Source of the DNA: Diphasiastrum complanatum
Lineage: Eukaryota; Streptophyta; Lycopodiopsida; Lycopodiales; Lycopodiaceae
Assembly (NCBI GenBank): GCA_029204225.1
Contig: CM055110.1
Location: 40,316,923 to 40,380,922, forward strand
DNA length: 64,000 nucleotides
Direction of reading: 5' to 3'
Shown here: positions 21,566-35,600 of the stretch, one piece after another
Layout: each line of letters opens with the position of its first letter
Numbering within the stretch: the first letter of the stretch is position 1
Program-made: the position numbers and the translations under genes
Notes under the pieces: generated by a model
Told to the model about the DNA's origin: nothing
Seen by the model: the letters and a program-made list of their open reading frames with translations, nothing else
The model's database searches: none

Positions 21566-21780
21566 ACTACCTAGCATTGATATCCTATGCCACGTATTGA
21601 TGACTTACTTGATGCTCTTCATGGTGCAACTGTGTTTAGTAAGATAGACTTGAAGAGTGGGTATCATTAGGTTAAAGTTCGTGAAGAGGATGTTCATAAA
21701 ACTGCCTTCCGAACTCGGTTCGGTCGCTATGAGTATCTTGTGATGCCCTTTGGTTTAACTAATGTCCCAGCTACATTGAT

Positions 21781-22716
21781 GTGCTCAGATTGTCTATGGG
21801 TAAGTTTGCTGTAAACTTTATTGATGATATTTTGACTTACATTGTAGGTGAGGCGACTCACCTTAGGACTCTATTGTCTACTTTGAGGGCAAACAAATTC
21901 TTTGCTAATGCAAAAAGGAGCGAACTTTTAAAAAAAGAAATTGAGCGTCTACGTCATATTGTGATTGCTGATGGATTAAGGCCAAATCTTAAGAAAGTTG
22001 CTATGATCGTTGTGTGGCATGCCAGTTGATATGATAGCATCTAGGATTGGCGATGTTTGTTAGAAAATATGTTAAGGATTACTCCCATATCGCAGTACCT
22101 TTGACTAATTTAACTCAAAAGAACAAGTTTGGTGAGTGGGCTGAACTACAGCAAGCAAGCTTTGATTAGCTAAAGCACGTTGTAGCTAAGTGCATCACTC
22201 TAAAAATTGTTGACCCTCTAAAACCCTAGACTTGATATGGATGCGAGTGACTTTGCTGTGGGGGGAAAGCTGATGCAGCAGGGAAGGCATGTAGCCTCGA
22301 GAGCAAGAAGCTCACCTCGACACCATGAAATTATCCAACTCATGAGAGCTATTTGCCATCATCCATGCGTTAAAGGTATGGAGGCATTATTTGTACGAAT
22401 CCAAGTTTTATTTGAAACTGGTCGTGATACCTTGAGGTAGTTCTGCAAACAAGCCGACCTCAGAGGTCAACAGGCAAGATGGTCTGACCTTGTGCAAGAA
22501 TTTCAACTGGAAATTCAGTATAAGAAAGGGGTAGAAAATCGAGTGGCTGATGCATTGTCTTGGATAGTGTATCAAATGTCGTTTGGGGTCATTGAAAATG
22601 ACTTATTAGTTGAGATAAAGAAGGCTCAACTAGAGGATCCTCAGTGTAAGAAAGTAAAGCCTGAGGTGAGTCATGGACATGCAGAGCTCTATTCCCTTTG
22701 CTCACACTTATCTTAA
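21781..22716 (+). pseudogene. gypsy 2 RT palm end and RNase H
   Basis: The first frame keeps NFIDDILTY and thumb sequence (LRANKFFANAKRSELLKKEIERLRHIV). The RNase H frame has MDASDFAVGG with the first acidic residues, then a stop, then FQLEIQYKKGVENRVADALSW, the standard end of gypsy RNase H. Stops and a missing tether segment show it is inactive. Confidence 0.78.
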
Positions 22717-23733
22717 GTATACCATAGGGAATGGTTTTGTTAAGAGGAATGGCAAATTTCTCATTCTAGCTTGTGAGGGGCTGCGTAAGAAAATCTTGCA
22801 TTCCTGTCACAAGAGCCCTAGCGTAGGTCATCTTGGTGTGGATAAATCTTGTGAGTTGATCCGACGTAATTTCTGGTGGCCTAAGATTAACAAAGATGTC
22901 CATAGTTATGTGACACGTAAGGTCAAGTGTCAAGTTAACAAAGTCGAAAGGATTAAAGTTCCTGGATCGTTACACCCTTTGCCTATTCTAGAGGGAATAT
23001 GGGAGAGTGTTTTGATGGACTTTATTACACACTTGCCTCATTGGCAACCTCAACATGATGTCATAATGGTTGTGGTTGACAACAGACTCACAAAAATGGC
23101 TCATTTCATGCCAACACATAAAAAGATAGATGCACTTGGGGTATTGATCTATTCATACAACATGTATTCGGACTTCATTGGTTACCATCATCCATAGTGT
23201 CTGATAGAGATACACGGTTTACGGGTTAGTTTTGGAATGCCGTAATGGATAAGCTTGAAGTGCGATTGAGAATGAGTTGTACTGATCACCCTGAAACGGG
23301 TGGTCAAACAGAGAGAGTTAACCAAACCATAGAGGACATGCTTAGGGCGTACATAAAATGTTAAGCAAACGAAATGGGAAAAGTATTTGCCATTGTTTGA
23401 GTTTGCTTATAATGATAAAAAGAATGCCTCTACTAAGATGAGTCCTTTCGAGTTGAACTATGGTTTTAGGCCAGCTAGTCCAATTACTGTAGAAATGCCT
23501 CATAGAGTGCCTAGTGCTGTAGATTTTCTAACTCACAGGTACAGATGCTTGAATTAGCCAAGAAAAATGTGAAACAGGCAATGGATCGCGCAAAGATATT
23601 TGTTGATCGGGATCACACACCAAGAGAGTTCAAGGAAGGAGACATGGTGTTTCTCCTGATTTCAAAGGACTCACCTTCTCTTAAGGTAGGGAAAGTTTTT
23701 CATGTTTCATGCTTAAAGATGTGTTTATGCTAG
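22673..23733 (+). pseudogene. gypsy 2 integrase
   Basis: Zinc-binding part: CHKSPSVGHLGVDKSCELIRR (His-x3-His region) with a Cys-x2-Cys reduced to RKVKCQ, so one Cys is lost. Core: VLMDFITHLPHWQPQHDVIM and VVVDNRLTKMAHFMP. Further on, SSIVSDRDTRF-like and TERVNQTIEDMLRAYI-like pieces carry the second Asp and the Glu in shifted frames. The C-terminal frame (23545-23733) has DHTPREFKEGDMVF, almost identical to gypsy 1. Confidence 0.78.
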
Positions 23734-23833
23734 GATCTCGATATGTACTTTCAGGAGAGATCAATAAAGTGAATATTTGGTGGCCTACTTTGGTGTGCTT
23801 AGGGTTTAGTTGAGATAGCTTTGTGGGACTTCC

Positions 23834-26154
23834 TAGGAGTACTTTGTTGCATTTCCTTGAGGCAACCACAAGTAACTCATAAATTTAAGTGATCTTATCA
23901 CATCCTCCAAGGATTGCAACAAACTATGGCGACATTCATCATGACAGCCCAATGGTAAACTCTACAAAAAATGCTATCTAGCTAGCATGGGGCCATGTTG
24001 CCAACCTTGCAAACTCATAAATTATGTTATAATTATCTCAGGTGTTCAGTCTTCAAATTGAAAGTCTTTCTATCAAGATGTAGCCTTCCCCTTCCGGAAG
24101 ATGGGGGGCTGCCGAATCCCAATGTCTACTTCTCCTAATCAATTGCTTGCAAACTGCCATAGCTTATTCCGTCAATTTAACCAATCATCCACAACCCTTG
24201 GGCCCTTAAACGTGCCTTGTGAATGAAGCTAGTCTATTGTCATGTCATAAATCCTTTTAGGTTTCCAATAGCTGGGCAACCTCAGACGATGAAATTGTGA
24301 GTATGGCAATGAATTGCAGCAAGGCTTCATGCACTAGAGCTGCTAGATGATGCTTAGATTGTGCTTTGCTTGATTTCATGGCCAATTCCTTTCTTTCGAT
24401 ATATGATAACCCTTTTCCTCTTGCCAGATTTGTCTCGCCTACGCCTGCGCCACACGTTTGAAGCACCCATTATCATCAACATGCAGACCCAGGGTGATGG
24501 ACCATGGATTCTACATTTGTTTTAACTTTTAACCTCTCTTGGAGAGCTACCATATGCTCATTAATTTAATGGAAATCTAGGAACCACGTCGAACGAGGAT
24601 GAATCAACAAGAAGTCAGGAACCACTCAAAGTAGTTAGGCGAGACTAAATCACTTTGGAAAACCATTGTGGGATGAGGCTAAAATGAGCAAACTGCTTGG
24701 AATAGATTCATGCTCAAGCTGTGAGTTCCTATGCCTTAAAACTGAGCTAATTAGGTTTAGATCGAGTTACTAAAATGAACTCAAGTCATACAGTATTGCA
24801 CGCTGGTGGTCTTCGGCCATGCAAAATAGAGTTTTGCTATAGCTTTCTATGAGGAACCGTTATAAGCTTGAGATGAGACCTTTGATGGAACTTCACCCAC
24901 TCACGTATGCATAACCCATCAACTCTCTGTACAGACTCTTCCGTTTGTAAATTGTAGTCAGTTTGTGAAATTTTGGTATTAGAGCAGCCAAGATTTAGGT
25001 CAAAAGGGCTGTAAGCTCATCTATGTGGAAGGATCTAGAAAGGGGAAGTCTCGTTTTTCTTGAAATCAGCTTTATTTAAAAGGTTTGGGCCAAAAGGGCA
25101 TCCAACTAACTCAGTTTTGCAAGGTTTTAACCAAAACATGCATTGAATTATTGCATGGAAGGTAAACTCAGAAGAAATAAGGGCTTTTGGAAAGTGGATC
25201 ATGGACAGAAGATTCATGTTATCACATATCAGGTTTACGTAAAAGAGCTCATTTTGGCAACCATAGGCAGTTTGCAGCCAGGGAAAGAATGAGCTAGTGT
25301 GCAAGCCTGGGTGGGGACCGGGGTATACTGCAGCGAAAGTTGCATGTACCCTTGCCAGATTTGCATACTGCACTTCTACATACACAATGAGAAATTAATC
25401 ACGAGCATCTAACTTTTGAAGTTACAAAACCTTCAGTGAAATAAGTGAAGCTATTAAGCTGATTCTCTCAGTTTTCTTTTAGTTTAGAGCTCCGTTCCTC
25501 TTTTTCCCCTTGCCATGGGATTCATCCAAGTATAACTAGTGGTCTCTTACAATAAGCCAACACTCACAATCACTGGCATCATAGCAAAGACTAAAGAAGA
25601 TATGTTTGATAGTATGCCCTTGTAACCTTTTCTATCCAACATCATATGCTCAAGACTGCTCCTATTGATCTCCTAGTCCTTTGTTCACGTTGATGGTGCT
25701 TTTCCAGTCTACAAAGCCTGTCAAAAAAGGAAATTAAGGAAGAAATTACTTCCAGAAATTGTAGAGCAAAGTGATAAAAACAAGCAACATAGCATCAATG
25801 AAAGCTTCTTACATCTTAGATTCTCCACTTGGCCTGTGATGGCTATGACCTGTGCGTGTCATAACTAATAAGTAATGCATTTGATAACGTTTTACCATTT
25901 GTATTGTAAGTTTGAAAGTGGTAATAAGATATAAGAATGACTAGGTTGGAAATGTAGCTATCTTATTGACTTCAAAGCTGTACAAGCTGAACTCAAAGTT
26001 GAAGACACATCATTCTTCTAACCAGAAACTGATACAGTTGTTTTTTAACACTATTTACCTACTTTGTTCTGAAATTCCTTAACGTAATCTTTTCTTTGAA
26101 TATTTTAAGCGAGTTATGTGCAGGAGCAGTTGCTGATTATCTTTTTCTTTCCAG
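23834..26154. other. stretch upstream of the first recognised cyclase exon
   Basis: No confidently coding sequence. A splice-acceptor-like tract (CCCTTTTCCTCTTGCCAG, ending 24429) is followed by a short open frame (LSRLRLRHTFEAPI) that might be an exon, but nothing confirms it. The 5' exons of the cyclase, expected to encode more membrane segments, were looked for here and not found. Confidence 0.4.
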
Positions 26155-26694
26155 CTTGTTCATTATAAGAATTCCCTACTGAGTGCACCAGATGGAGAAC
26201 CTTTTGAGACCGATACGGAACATCATATGCCAACGAAGCCTAGCCAAGTTTGGACGAAGCTTTCAGAACTTACTTCTCAGAAGCTTGTTATTGGCATTTT
26301 GATTCTCAACATTGCATTTCCTTACTTGAAAGATCAGCCAGAAGATCTGGCACCTGTTTTGCTACTTAACACATTAGATAACAGTCCTCTAGGTACGCTA
26401 AGGTTTAATGCTAGCTTAGGAAAGCTACTGGCTTTCAATATGCAACATGGATATGAGATTGTTTATTTGGGAGTTAGTTGCCACACTGCTTTTCAAACCA
26501 TTACCTTGGATTGTAATGATTTGGATAAATCATATCACCAAATTATTCCTCCACCAGTCGAAGGAATAGATGGAAAAAAGGAAGTGGGGCTGAAGTATAG
26601 AGAAGTGGAGCTGATCAAAGTTGTCAGTGATAGCCTTCGCAGTGAGGCATATTTTTCAATCTTGAAAAGAAGCAGAAAGAACTATGGTATGAAT
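26155..26694 (+). CDS. adenylyl cyclase exon A: first membrane segment and extramembrane domain
   Basis: It is preceded by a strong polypyrimidine acceptor (TTTTTCTTTCCAG) and followed by the donor AAT|GTAAGT, both phase 0. It encodes 180 residues. A hydrophobic stretch in VIGILILNIAFPYL follows WTKLSELTSQK, then about 110 residues of probably non-cytoplasmic domain, then basic residues (LKRSRKNYG) just before the next membrane helix. The first ATG is internal at 26227, but the open frame runs back to the acceptor, so this is probably not the first exon. Confidence 0.8.
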
Positions 26695-29600
26695 GTAAGT
26701 GCTCATTAAGAAGACATGACTGCTCTGAAGCAAGTGCAATAATCACTTTAAGCTCACAATTGTCAACAAATAACTCTTTCATAGCCTAATCAGTGCAAAC
26801 TTTAGTAATCTCTACTCTCTTGGAACTCAAGCTTCTATAATTGACAAGCTCATGAAGGTGTGCCCTGAACTGTAGTGACTAAAGAACTCCTCTCTAAACA
26901 TGAAAGAATTAAGAATGCACATTTCACATCTCTTTAAGGCTTACGATTTGTTTGGTGGTTTGCCTTTGCTGCATGTTAGAGAGATGAACTTGTTCTCATC
27001 TATGAACCTACCTCCTTTTGAGGGTGAACTTTTACAACCGAGTCAGGAGCTTGTAGATTCTTGCACTAGCTGTCAATTGAGGAACAAACCTCTATTTGAG
27101 GTGAGGCATGGTCAGCACCAAGAATCTCGTAGAACTGAGAGGGCTTGTCTTTGATATGAATGATAATTGAAAGTGGGCAACTCAAGGTTATAAACTTCAC
27201 TCATATATGTTGGCGGATTGACTACAGTGATCCTCCTTTGGAATGTCTGAGCCTGTCATTGTAGTTATGGATATCCTAATACAAACTGTATGCATACATC
27301 ATCTCTGTTACCTGTGACTTCTGACTGAGTCATAAGCTTGTAAGTTCAGGCATAAGGTGTCAACTGATGATGTGCTAAGGGTTCTGTATAGAAACAACCC
27401 CAATTGACATTATCTGCACTAGCATGTAGTAAACTTGAGAGGGCTTTTTCCTTGACAGAATTTTGATGGCTATGAGAAATTTAAGGGGCAATTCAAGTTT
27501 ATAACATAACCCATATGTTGGTGGATTGAATTTATCTTTTGAGATACTTTGCAATGTTATTGTTTTTAAGAATTTGTGGGTCATTCATCGACATGTACAC
27601 TCATGAGATCTGTGATATCTCTATCTCACAGATGGCGCTAACAATTCTTACCCTTGGCACAGTAGCAGCATGGTCCTTTTTTCTGAGCTGGGATTCCAAC
27701 CAATTATTGATTCAGGTAAAAGCCTGCATAGATGATTTGTCGTTACATAGAATGTTCACAATAGGATGTAATTTTTCTTTTGATTCTGCATGATGATACA
27801 CACTTCTGCTTAGATGATGCGTCACCAGCCATCATGGAACAATAAGGGATTGCAGGGAAGTTGATCTTAATGTAACCAATCAGCAATCCTTTTTGCCTTG
27901 CTATTTAGAATTTAGATGCCATGTTTATAGATGTATGGTGTATCAAAAAACATTTTTTTGGGATTATTTCCTTGACCAAATGGGTTCATTGCCGATTTGT
28001 TCTTCATATGAAAATCAGTTGCAAAGCATGGACAAACATGAGAATGAGCTATGAGTAACAACTCCTAACAAAAAGACCAAGTCTAATTTAAAAATAAGGT
28101 TCCTTGACTAAAATGAAAGTCATTGCCTTTTTTACTAACCTTTAGTCTCCATCTTGCATCGAGCAACCTTTTTCTGTCATGTATGCCTGAGATACCATAC
28201 AAGATTTTATTTTGATTTCCCTTTCACATTCGTAAACTCTGAAGTATACATAGAGCCTGTAGATTAAGCCTCCAACATGCTGAGATCATACCACAGAGAG
28301 ACATACATTAATCACAGCATCATAGATGAAGACTAACTTACTAGAAGATCATATCTGTTCTATACAAAATTGCTGCCAATCAACCTGGCTTTTGAAAAGA
28401 TATGTGTGCAGACATTAATAAACACTGATGCTGTGGTAATTGCTAAACTTCAAGAATGGCTGGGAAACTTGAATGGAGAAATGAAAGCTGCGGCCAGAGG
28501 GTAATTACAAGGTTAATCCCATACCATACTTCCATCTTCATCCAGATGGAGAAAAGCTGTCAGATTATGGGAAGCCAAATAGAAAGGTGAGTGCAGTTTC
28601 TACAAGGATGTCATACGATGGATATTGATTAGAGGATCGAGAAACGTTGGGGGTTCTTGATGACCTGCCACAATCTTAGAAGGGAGATATCCGAATTTTG
28701 TCGTTTACCATACAGGACATTCTTTGTATCCTAAGAGACATGAGCATGCTGAGAGGAGTCTTTCTGTACTTGTAGTTTCTCCTCCACTGTTTAGAAGTGT
28801 GATATGTTAACTAATTGGAGAGTTTTAGGATGATTGAAGTACGCAAAGAGAAGCTCCTTCTAGCGACTAAGTTATTTTCAAAGTGGTTTCGTAGGAGAGA
28901 GAGTATAACATATGCCTCCAATGAAAGTCTCTTGCTTTTATAAGCAGGGTAAGCAGCTACTCTTTAGCAATTTCTGGATAATAAATAGCCATCATTCAAT
29001 TCAAGATTTCTCTATCATTGCAGGCATGACAAAATTTATGAGAGAAGGACCAGATGAATCAATCACAATCGATTCTCAAGCATAGATGATGATAGCACAA
29101 ATCACTCAAGTCAATTTTATTTAAAACTAGTCAAGCTAGCATCAACCTTTACCTATTTTTGATAGTGCATCAAAAACACATCAAATATGGATCAAACACT
29201 TCAAGCACAGCATGAACCTTGTACCCTATTGTACTTTACTGTAATCAATCATAAATTACAAGAAATAGATCAACCATCACAAGTAGATTTGATTTTGCAA
29301 GATTGAAGTGAAAAAGTTAGTATTTCCTCATTACTTGATCAAAGATCATGTGGATGCATATAGGATCAGCTCGGTTCTTCATGTCAGAGGTTTTCCACTT
29401 CCATAAGTGTCTAACCCTAGGTGATTCATTGACTTTTGGTGTATCATTAATGACCAATCAATTACCACTGCCTAGATTCCCTATTTTTTAGGGACTCGAT
29501 TCTTGCCGCTAAAAGTCACTAGACTTTAGCTTGCATTGCATGTGACACATATCCAAGAGTTAGCCAAATACATTAATCACAGTGTACAGGTGGTTAGATG

Positions 29601-32600
29601 TGTCATCTACCAACCATACTGAGATATGACATGGGAAATACAAATTAAAATTTGACAATTCTTTATTGTCCTCCCCAAATCTAAAAGTTATGAAACATAA
29701 ACAGAACTATCTGAGATAATTGAGGTGTCATTGATAGTTGTAATGTCTCTAATAAATATTCAGAAGATTAAAAACAAATAATAGACAAGTGTGGAATCAA
29801 AACTAAACTCTACCAACCAGAAATTGACCGATTTTGAAGAGCAAAAATAGGTCATAACAAAGCAAATACGATAGAACAATAGCACATTCAATAGCATAAA
29901 TAATCAGACATATAGAAGCTGAGAATAAAATCTGATTACATAAAGAATAGCATAGAAAATGTTCTAATAGGAATGTGCTACAATCAATCGGGCATTGCGG
30001 AAAATGAGACTTCTGTTGTTTTGCTACTAGAAACTCTCTCCTGTCCTACTGCTTATAGAGGCATCCTACAAACGTTAATTAGATTATTTATAAGAAGGAT
30101 TTATTCAGACTAACGTGCATGAGCAACGCATGATCTGTTGTCACTGTCACTGGTTGATCTGATAAATGTAGATACATCTTGGATTTGTACTTCCTTATCT
30201 TGGACCCTTTTTGTTACAAAGTGGTGTGCAACCTCGATGTGTTTACGTCTTGCATGGTGAAAAATTGGACTGCTTGCAAGACATTGGGAGGATTCATTAT
30301 CACAATATGCTTTATCCATAGCTTCTTTCCAGAGATCGCTCGGAATCGTGCTGACTGAGTGCCTCTTCGACAGTCGTCGGCTCCTGAACAAGGTAGGTTG
30401 CAGACTCATCGACATACCTCATAGGTGGTCTGTTAGCTCTTGATGATCTTTTGGGGAATATAGGAAGTTGATCATTTTATCATGTTGTAGTTGTTGAACC
30501 ACAACATCATCATCGTCGGATTCGCCGTTGATATGATGTTCGTCGAAAGTAGATGAGCTTGGACCTTCAATGGGAATAGTCGACTAAGGAACCTCGAAGT
30601 TCAATATGTCGGACGAGTCAGACAAGTCGGCTACATGGGCTTTGCCTTTTCCCTTGAGGTCGATAAACTGATCTTCGATGAAGATAACATCCCGGCTAAC
30701 GAATATCTTCGACTCAATAGGATTGAACAACTTGTAAGCTTGATCTGAAGTAGTGTAGCTAATGAAAATACATTTGATACTCTGGAAGTCGAGCTTCTTT
30801 CTGAGATCATGAGGAATCTGCGCATAAGCAGTACATCCAAAAACTCGTAAGTTTGATAAAGAAGGTTTGGCACCTGTCCAAACTTCGAATGGTGTTTTGT
30901 CTGAGAGACCTTTAGTAGGACATCTGTTCTGAATATAGGTTGCTGTTGAAACAGCTTCAGCCCAGAAGGACTTCGGAAGTGACGCATGTGATAACATGCA
31001 CTTTGCCGATTTGACTAATGTTATGTTCTTTCTCTCAGCAAGACCATTTGACTGAGGCGAATAGGAGCTAATTTATTGTTGCTCAATGTCGTTGTTAAGG
31101 CAGTACTCCTTGAATTCGGTGGACATGTATTCTCCCCCGTTGTCGGACCTCAGTCCTTTGATTCGTTTGCCAGTTTGATTTTCTGCATGCTCTTTGAATT
31201 GTCCGAACTTGATGAAAGCCTCTGATTTCTGCTTGATGAAGTTAATAGCTGTTCTTCGAGAGAATTCGTCAATAAAGGTAATGAAATACTTTGCATCTAG
31301 TAATAATGGAGTTTGCATAGGTCCACATATATTTGAATGAACAACATCTAACAAACCTTTTGTTGCATGCCTATGACTCGATCTAAAAGGAATCCTAATC
31401 TGCTTTCCAAGGATGCAGTTATGACAGACAGGGAGATCTACTTTGCCAGAAGGATAGTCGAGAGCAAGTGCTAGGGATTGTCTGGACATGTTCGATACAG
31501 ATGAATGATTTAGGTGTCCTAAGCGATGATGCCATAGTAATGCTTTATTGACAAGAACAGAGGTTTTCAAGGCTTGACTAGAATCAGAATAACAATCTGT
31601 CAATCTATATAAGTATCCATGCCTCTTGCCGAGTGCAAGGATGTTATTACTCCTATCGATAATTTTGCATTGATCAGACTCAAACTCCACCTTATGACCT
31701 AAATTTGTAGTTCTACTTACTGATAACAGATTTGTAGAGAGTTTAGGAACATACAAGACTTTTGACAGTAGTTTGAATTGATCATGCTGGAATTTTAATC
31801 TTACAGTACCTTCACCTTCGATAGTGTGAGTGCTATCATCACCAAGATGAACATACTTCTTTGTGCTGTAAGGCGTATAGGAATGGAAAATCTCACGATG
31901 ATTGGTCATATGTTGAATAGCTCCAGAATCTAGAGACCAAGAATCATCTGAATTCGAGTTTTTGTCTTTGACCATAAAAGCGCCTTCGTCCATTTCGACT
32001 TTAGGAGATGTTGTAACTGTATTTACTTGTTGATCAGGTTGCTTGGCTGCATTCTTCGCTTTGAGAATTTGGCAATCCTGGATCTCGTGGTTATTGTGCT
32101 TGCAATACCTGCAAAACATCTTCTTCTCCGACGAATTTGGATTCGATGATTGTTCTTGACTTTGAGTCTGTTTCTGATTCGATGCAGACTGCTTGGAGCT
32201 TTTCTGCTTCTGTTATTTCAAACCCTTGTTGAAATATGCATGAGACGAAGAGGTAGACGAAGTGTCTTGACTTCTTCGATTATCTTCTTGTAGCAACATA
32301 GTAATGACTCTGGTAAGAGTTAAATCTGAGTGTGTCATGATGATCATCACCCAGTTCTCATATGTAGAGGGCAGGCTTGAAAGCAATGTCATAATTGCAT
32401 CTTGATCGTTTATGACTGATCCAACAGCGGCCATCTGTTGCAAGAGATTTTTAAACTGGTTAATATGATTTTGAAGAGAATCATTGTTCGACATCTTGAG
32501 TGTCAAGAATTTCTTTCGAATATGTAACTTGGTAGTTACATCTCTCACATCATATAGTGAACTCTTTCGAAGTTTTGGCTTCAGCTACGTGGCCAATCTG

Positions 32601-35600
32601 AGTATCTGATATATTGAAGATAATAAGCGCGAAAACTTTACCTTCCTTCGATTTCCATTTCGAGTCTTCTATGTCGTCTTCAGGATTCACTTCAATACAT
32701 GTAACAACATCCCACAACTCGTTGGCGATTAGCAAGGTCTTCATCTTAAATTTCCATAAATGATATTGGATCCATTCAGCTTGTCTGCGATAAGACCGGC
32801 TTTACTTTGAGAATCCATCTGGAACTTTAGTCTGACGATTTTAAGAGAGATACTGTGCTGCGCTACAATTGGAAATCAATTCTCTGATACCGAAACAAAT
32901 TGATTCGAACTGAAGAATAATTTGATATCGCGAAAAATATCAAGTATAAGAGCTTGTGCTCTGATACAATATTAGGCCTTGAAGAATCAAGGCTCTGATA
33001 CCATGTTGGAAAGAGATGTGATGAAAAGATAGGTCGAATAGACTCGAATAAAAGGAATTCGAATGACAAGAAAGAAAACGTATCGTGTGCAGCGGAATAA
33101 ACTATCTTCTTCTTTCTCTATGCATGACTACGCCTATCAATTTCGAACCAGGCAATAGTGATAGAAATCACGTTCGATCTTATAGTAATTAACTTTGAAA
33201 TCATCAGTACTACAATGATTATATAGCCAAACATTAAGCACTGAATTATCAGACAAATAATTAGTCGCGAAGAACTACAGAAATGCATACATTCTGAGAC
33301 GAACCTAAACGCAATAAGAAGATAGTATTGATCCAGTATGAAAACGAAACATATGTAAATGAGTAAGCGGATCAAAGCCGTGTACTCTAAGCTATCTCTG
33401 AGCGGCTAAATATAAGTATGAATTAAGCGCAATGCTGATAAGTAGTAAGTGCAATAGCAATCTCTAATCAACTCTAAAGAAAGTTTGAAAAAAAGTGATA
33501 GGTTACAAGTTTGCTTTGCTACATTTTTAGATTGCACAAAGCATTGAATACCATTTAACGACCCTTGTACATATACACGCTATAGTTATGGGACCAGTAT
33601 CCATGCACCTGGAAGATGTTCTAATGGATCTTTAAGTCCTGTTGAGAATTCTCTACCAAGTCATAGCTAATTGCATCATGCAAGGTATTGTGTTCTTTAA
33701 CACATATGGAACGAGCAATTACCAAAGCAACCTTAATCCAAAGTGAAAAAACTTAATCCTCATAAGTTTTGGCAGTCACATGAGTCCGATCGTGATGTCA
33801 ATGGCTAGGATGAGGACGACTCAGCTGGATCTAATTAGGTGTTTCAATATTGTAGCATGCATGTATGTGAAAGTTAGTCCCGACTTAGTTTGTAATATAT
33901 CTCTGTACTCTCAACACTAGATTTTCAGCATGCAATCTGACTTTAATATCATTGAGAAGGCATGACGAGGAGTCACTAGTCTGACATACATGCGCTATGT
34001 ACAATTGAATTCCCTAGATTTTGAAAATGTCTCTAGAGTATGGGGTGCATCTTGCTTGACTCACATCTTGCAATTGGCATCTTAGATCCTTGGAGTCTCG
34101 GAAAGGAAGATCCTCTACGATACCCTAACAGGATAAAAATCTTAAACCCATTGAGGCTGACAATTCTAAACTTCCTACACATTTGACTCATGACCTAACA
34201 TACTAAACTTCCTATTGCTCGTAGTTTGCGTGCCTCCTTTTTTTGGGTTTTTTCATAAGGACATTCTGTGTTCCAAAACGATCTTGACAACAGTTTGTCA
34301 TTTCAGTGCAACTTAGAATGCAAGCAACGCTTGCTTTAAAGCCACTCGAAGCACATAGGAATGTGCACTCTCCTCTTTGCTCCTAAAGCTTTATAGTTCC
34401 CGATTTCTTATTGTGAGAATTCTAGAGGTGTTTCTTGACTCACAAATGGTTTGAAGCACTTTCCATGCATCTTGAGCCGATTGACAAAAGCTCCCACCTC
34501 CTTGAGGAGCTCATTGAAAACATTCATTTTTGGGCAATGGAAAAAACATTCATTTTTAGGCAATGGAGGGCCAATCTTGTTCTCCTTTTGTACTTTGCTT
34601 GACCTTGAGCTTGGTGAGGCTCCTGCCCATCTCCAAGGACTATTTTTGTAGTACAAGGGTTCCATCCTTAGTTTCCATATTGAATAGTTAGTGGATTTGA
34701 GGATTTGAGCCTCTCACTAGCCTCAAGTAAAAATGCTCCAATGGATGCCATTTGAGAACTAGTTCTTGTATCCAACGATACACTTGAAAAATGCTTATTA
34801 GACTTGTCTTTGCTACTCTTAGTACACTTGTTAAGTGCTTATTAGACTTGTCTTTGCTACTCTTAGTAACTCAATTCAAGTCTTTAAGGCTCAATGAGCA
34901 AGATTTATAAAGATTTAAGACCTTATATACAACCTCCACATAATTTCAATGTTTTCCAAAGTTTTTTGAAATTGGACTCTTTGATTTTTGATCTTGATCA
35001 ATGACACATTACTTCTTGCAAGAATTCAGTTCTCCCTATTCTAGTGACTTTTTAGGGACTCCATAAAGACCCTAACACACTCTTGAGGCTGGATTAGATA
35101 CTAATCAAGTTTATGCAAGTCAATGTCCAATCTTCACTCTTTTGCATTTTCTAATCCAAAATTAGAACCTGTAAGCAATTGATATATGTCTAAGGAACAT
35201 ATCCAAATTCTCAAGTGAGTGACCCAAATTTAATGGTGAGGACAGATATAGAATCTTCCAAGGTCAAAAATCTTGAAGGGCATCTAGAACCTTCAAGAAA
35301 ACCCTTCTATCTTGGGTCGCCTATAAATATTTTGATCATTCTTGGTTTTTGAGTCACAAGTACAATAAAATGAAACTACATTGACCATAAATCACCTTAG
35401 CAACCCCAAATGTTTGATCTCTAACTCAAGTACCTCCAAGCATAGAAAGTAGCTCAATTTTGATCTCAAACAAGGTTCATGATCGATGAATGCTTAACTT
35501 TGGCCCTGATACTATGACAAAATTTATGAGAGAAAGAACAAATAAATCAATTTTGATCAAAACTAGTCAAGCTAGAAGGCATTACTCTTGACCTATCTTG

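Larger units (their letters stand above)
21566..23830 (+). mobile_element. Ty3/gypsy element 2, degenerate, plus strand
   Basis: This is a second element of the same clade as gypsy 1. RT: PRIDDLLDALHGATVFSKIDLKSGYH with an in-frame stop at 21668, [11 protein letters not shown], a deletion, then NFIDDILTY (catalytic Asp pair). RNase H: LDMDASDFAVGG and the frame at 22492-22716. Integrase is at 22673-23197 and the C-terminal domain at 23545-23733. A 3' LTR-like remnant with ATCAATAAAGTGAATATT follows. Protein similarity to gypsy 1 is high but frame breaks differ. Confidence 0.82.
30110..33003 (-). mobile_element. inner Ty1/copia element: gag, protease and integrase, RT mostly deleted
   Basis: The internal region reads from a primer site at 32991-33003 leftwards. 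Gag starts at 32818 (SQSKAGLIADKLNGSN); a one-base shift then leads into the frames at 32744-32550 and 32548-32213 (KFLTLKMSNNDSLQNHINQF). Zinc knuckle, protease and integrase core are in one frame (32119-31073), and the integrase end is at 30997-30584. After about 170 bp only the end of RNase H remains (30415-30110: YCDNESSQCLASSPIF, RRKHIEVAHHFV). The reverse transcriptase is missing, so the element is defective. Confidence 0.85.

Noticed and set aside
24257-24466. Short minus-strand frame upstream of the cyclase
   Set aside because: No recognisable similarity, and an overlapping plus-strand frame is equally open; insufficient to call a gene.
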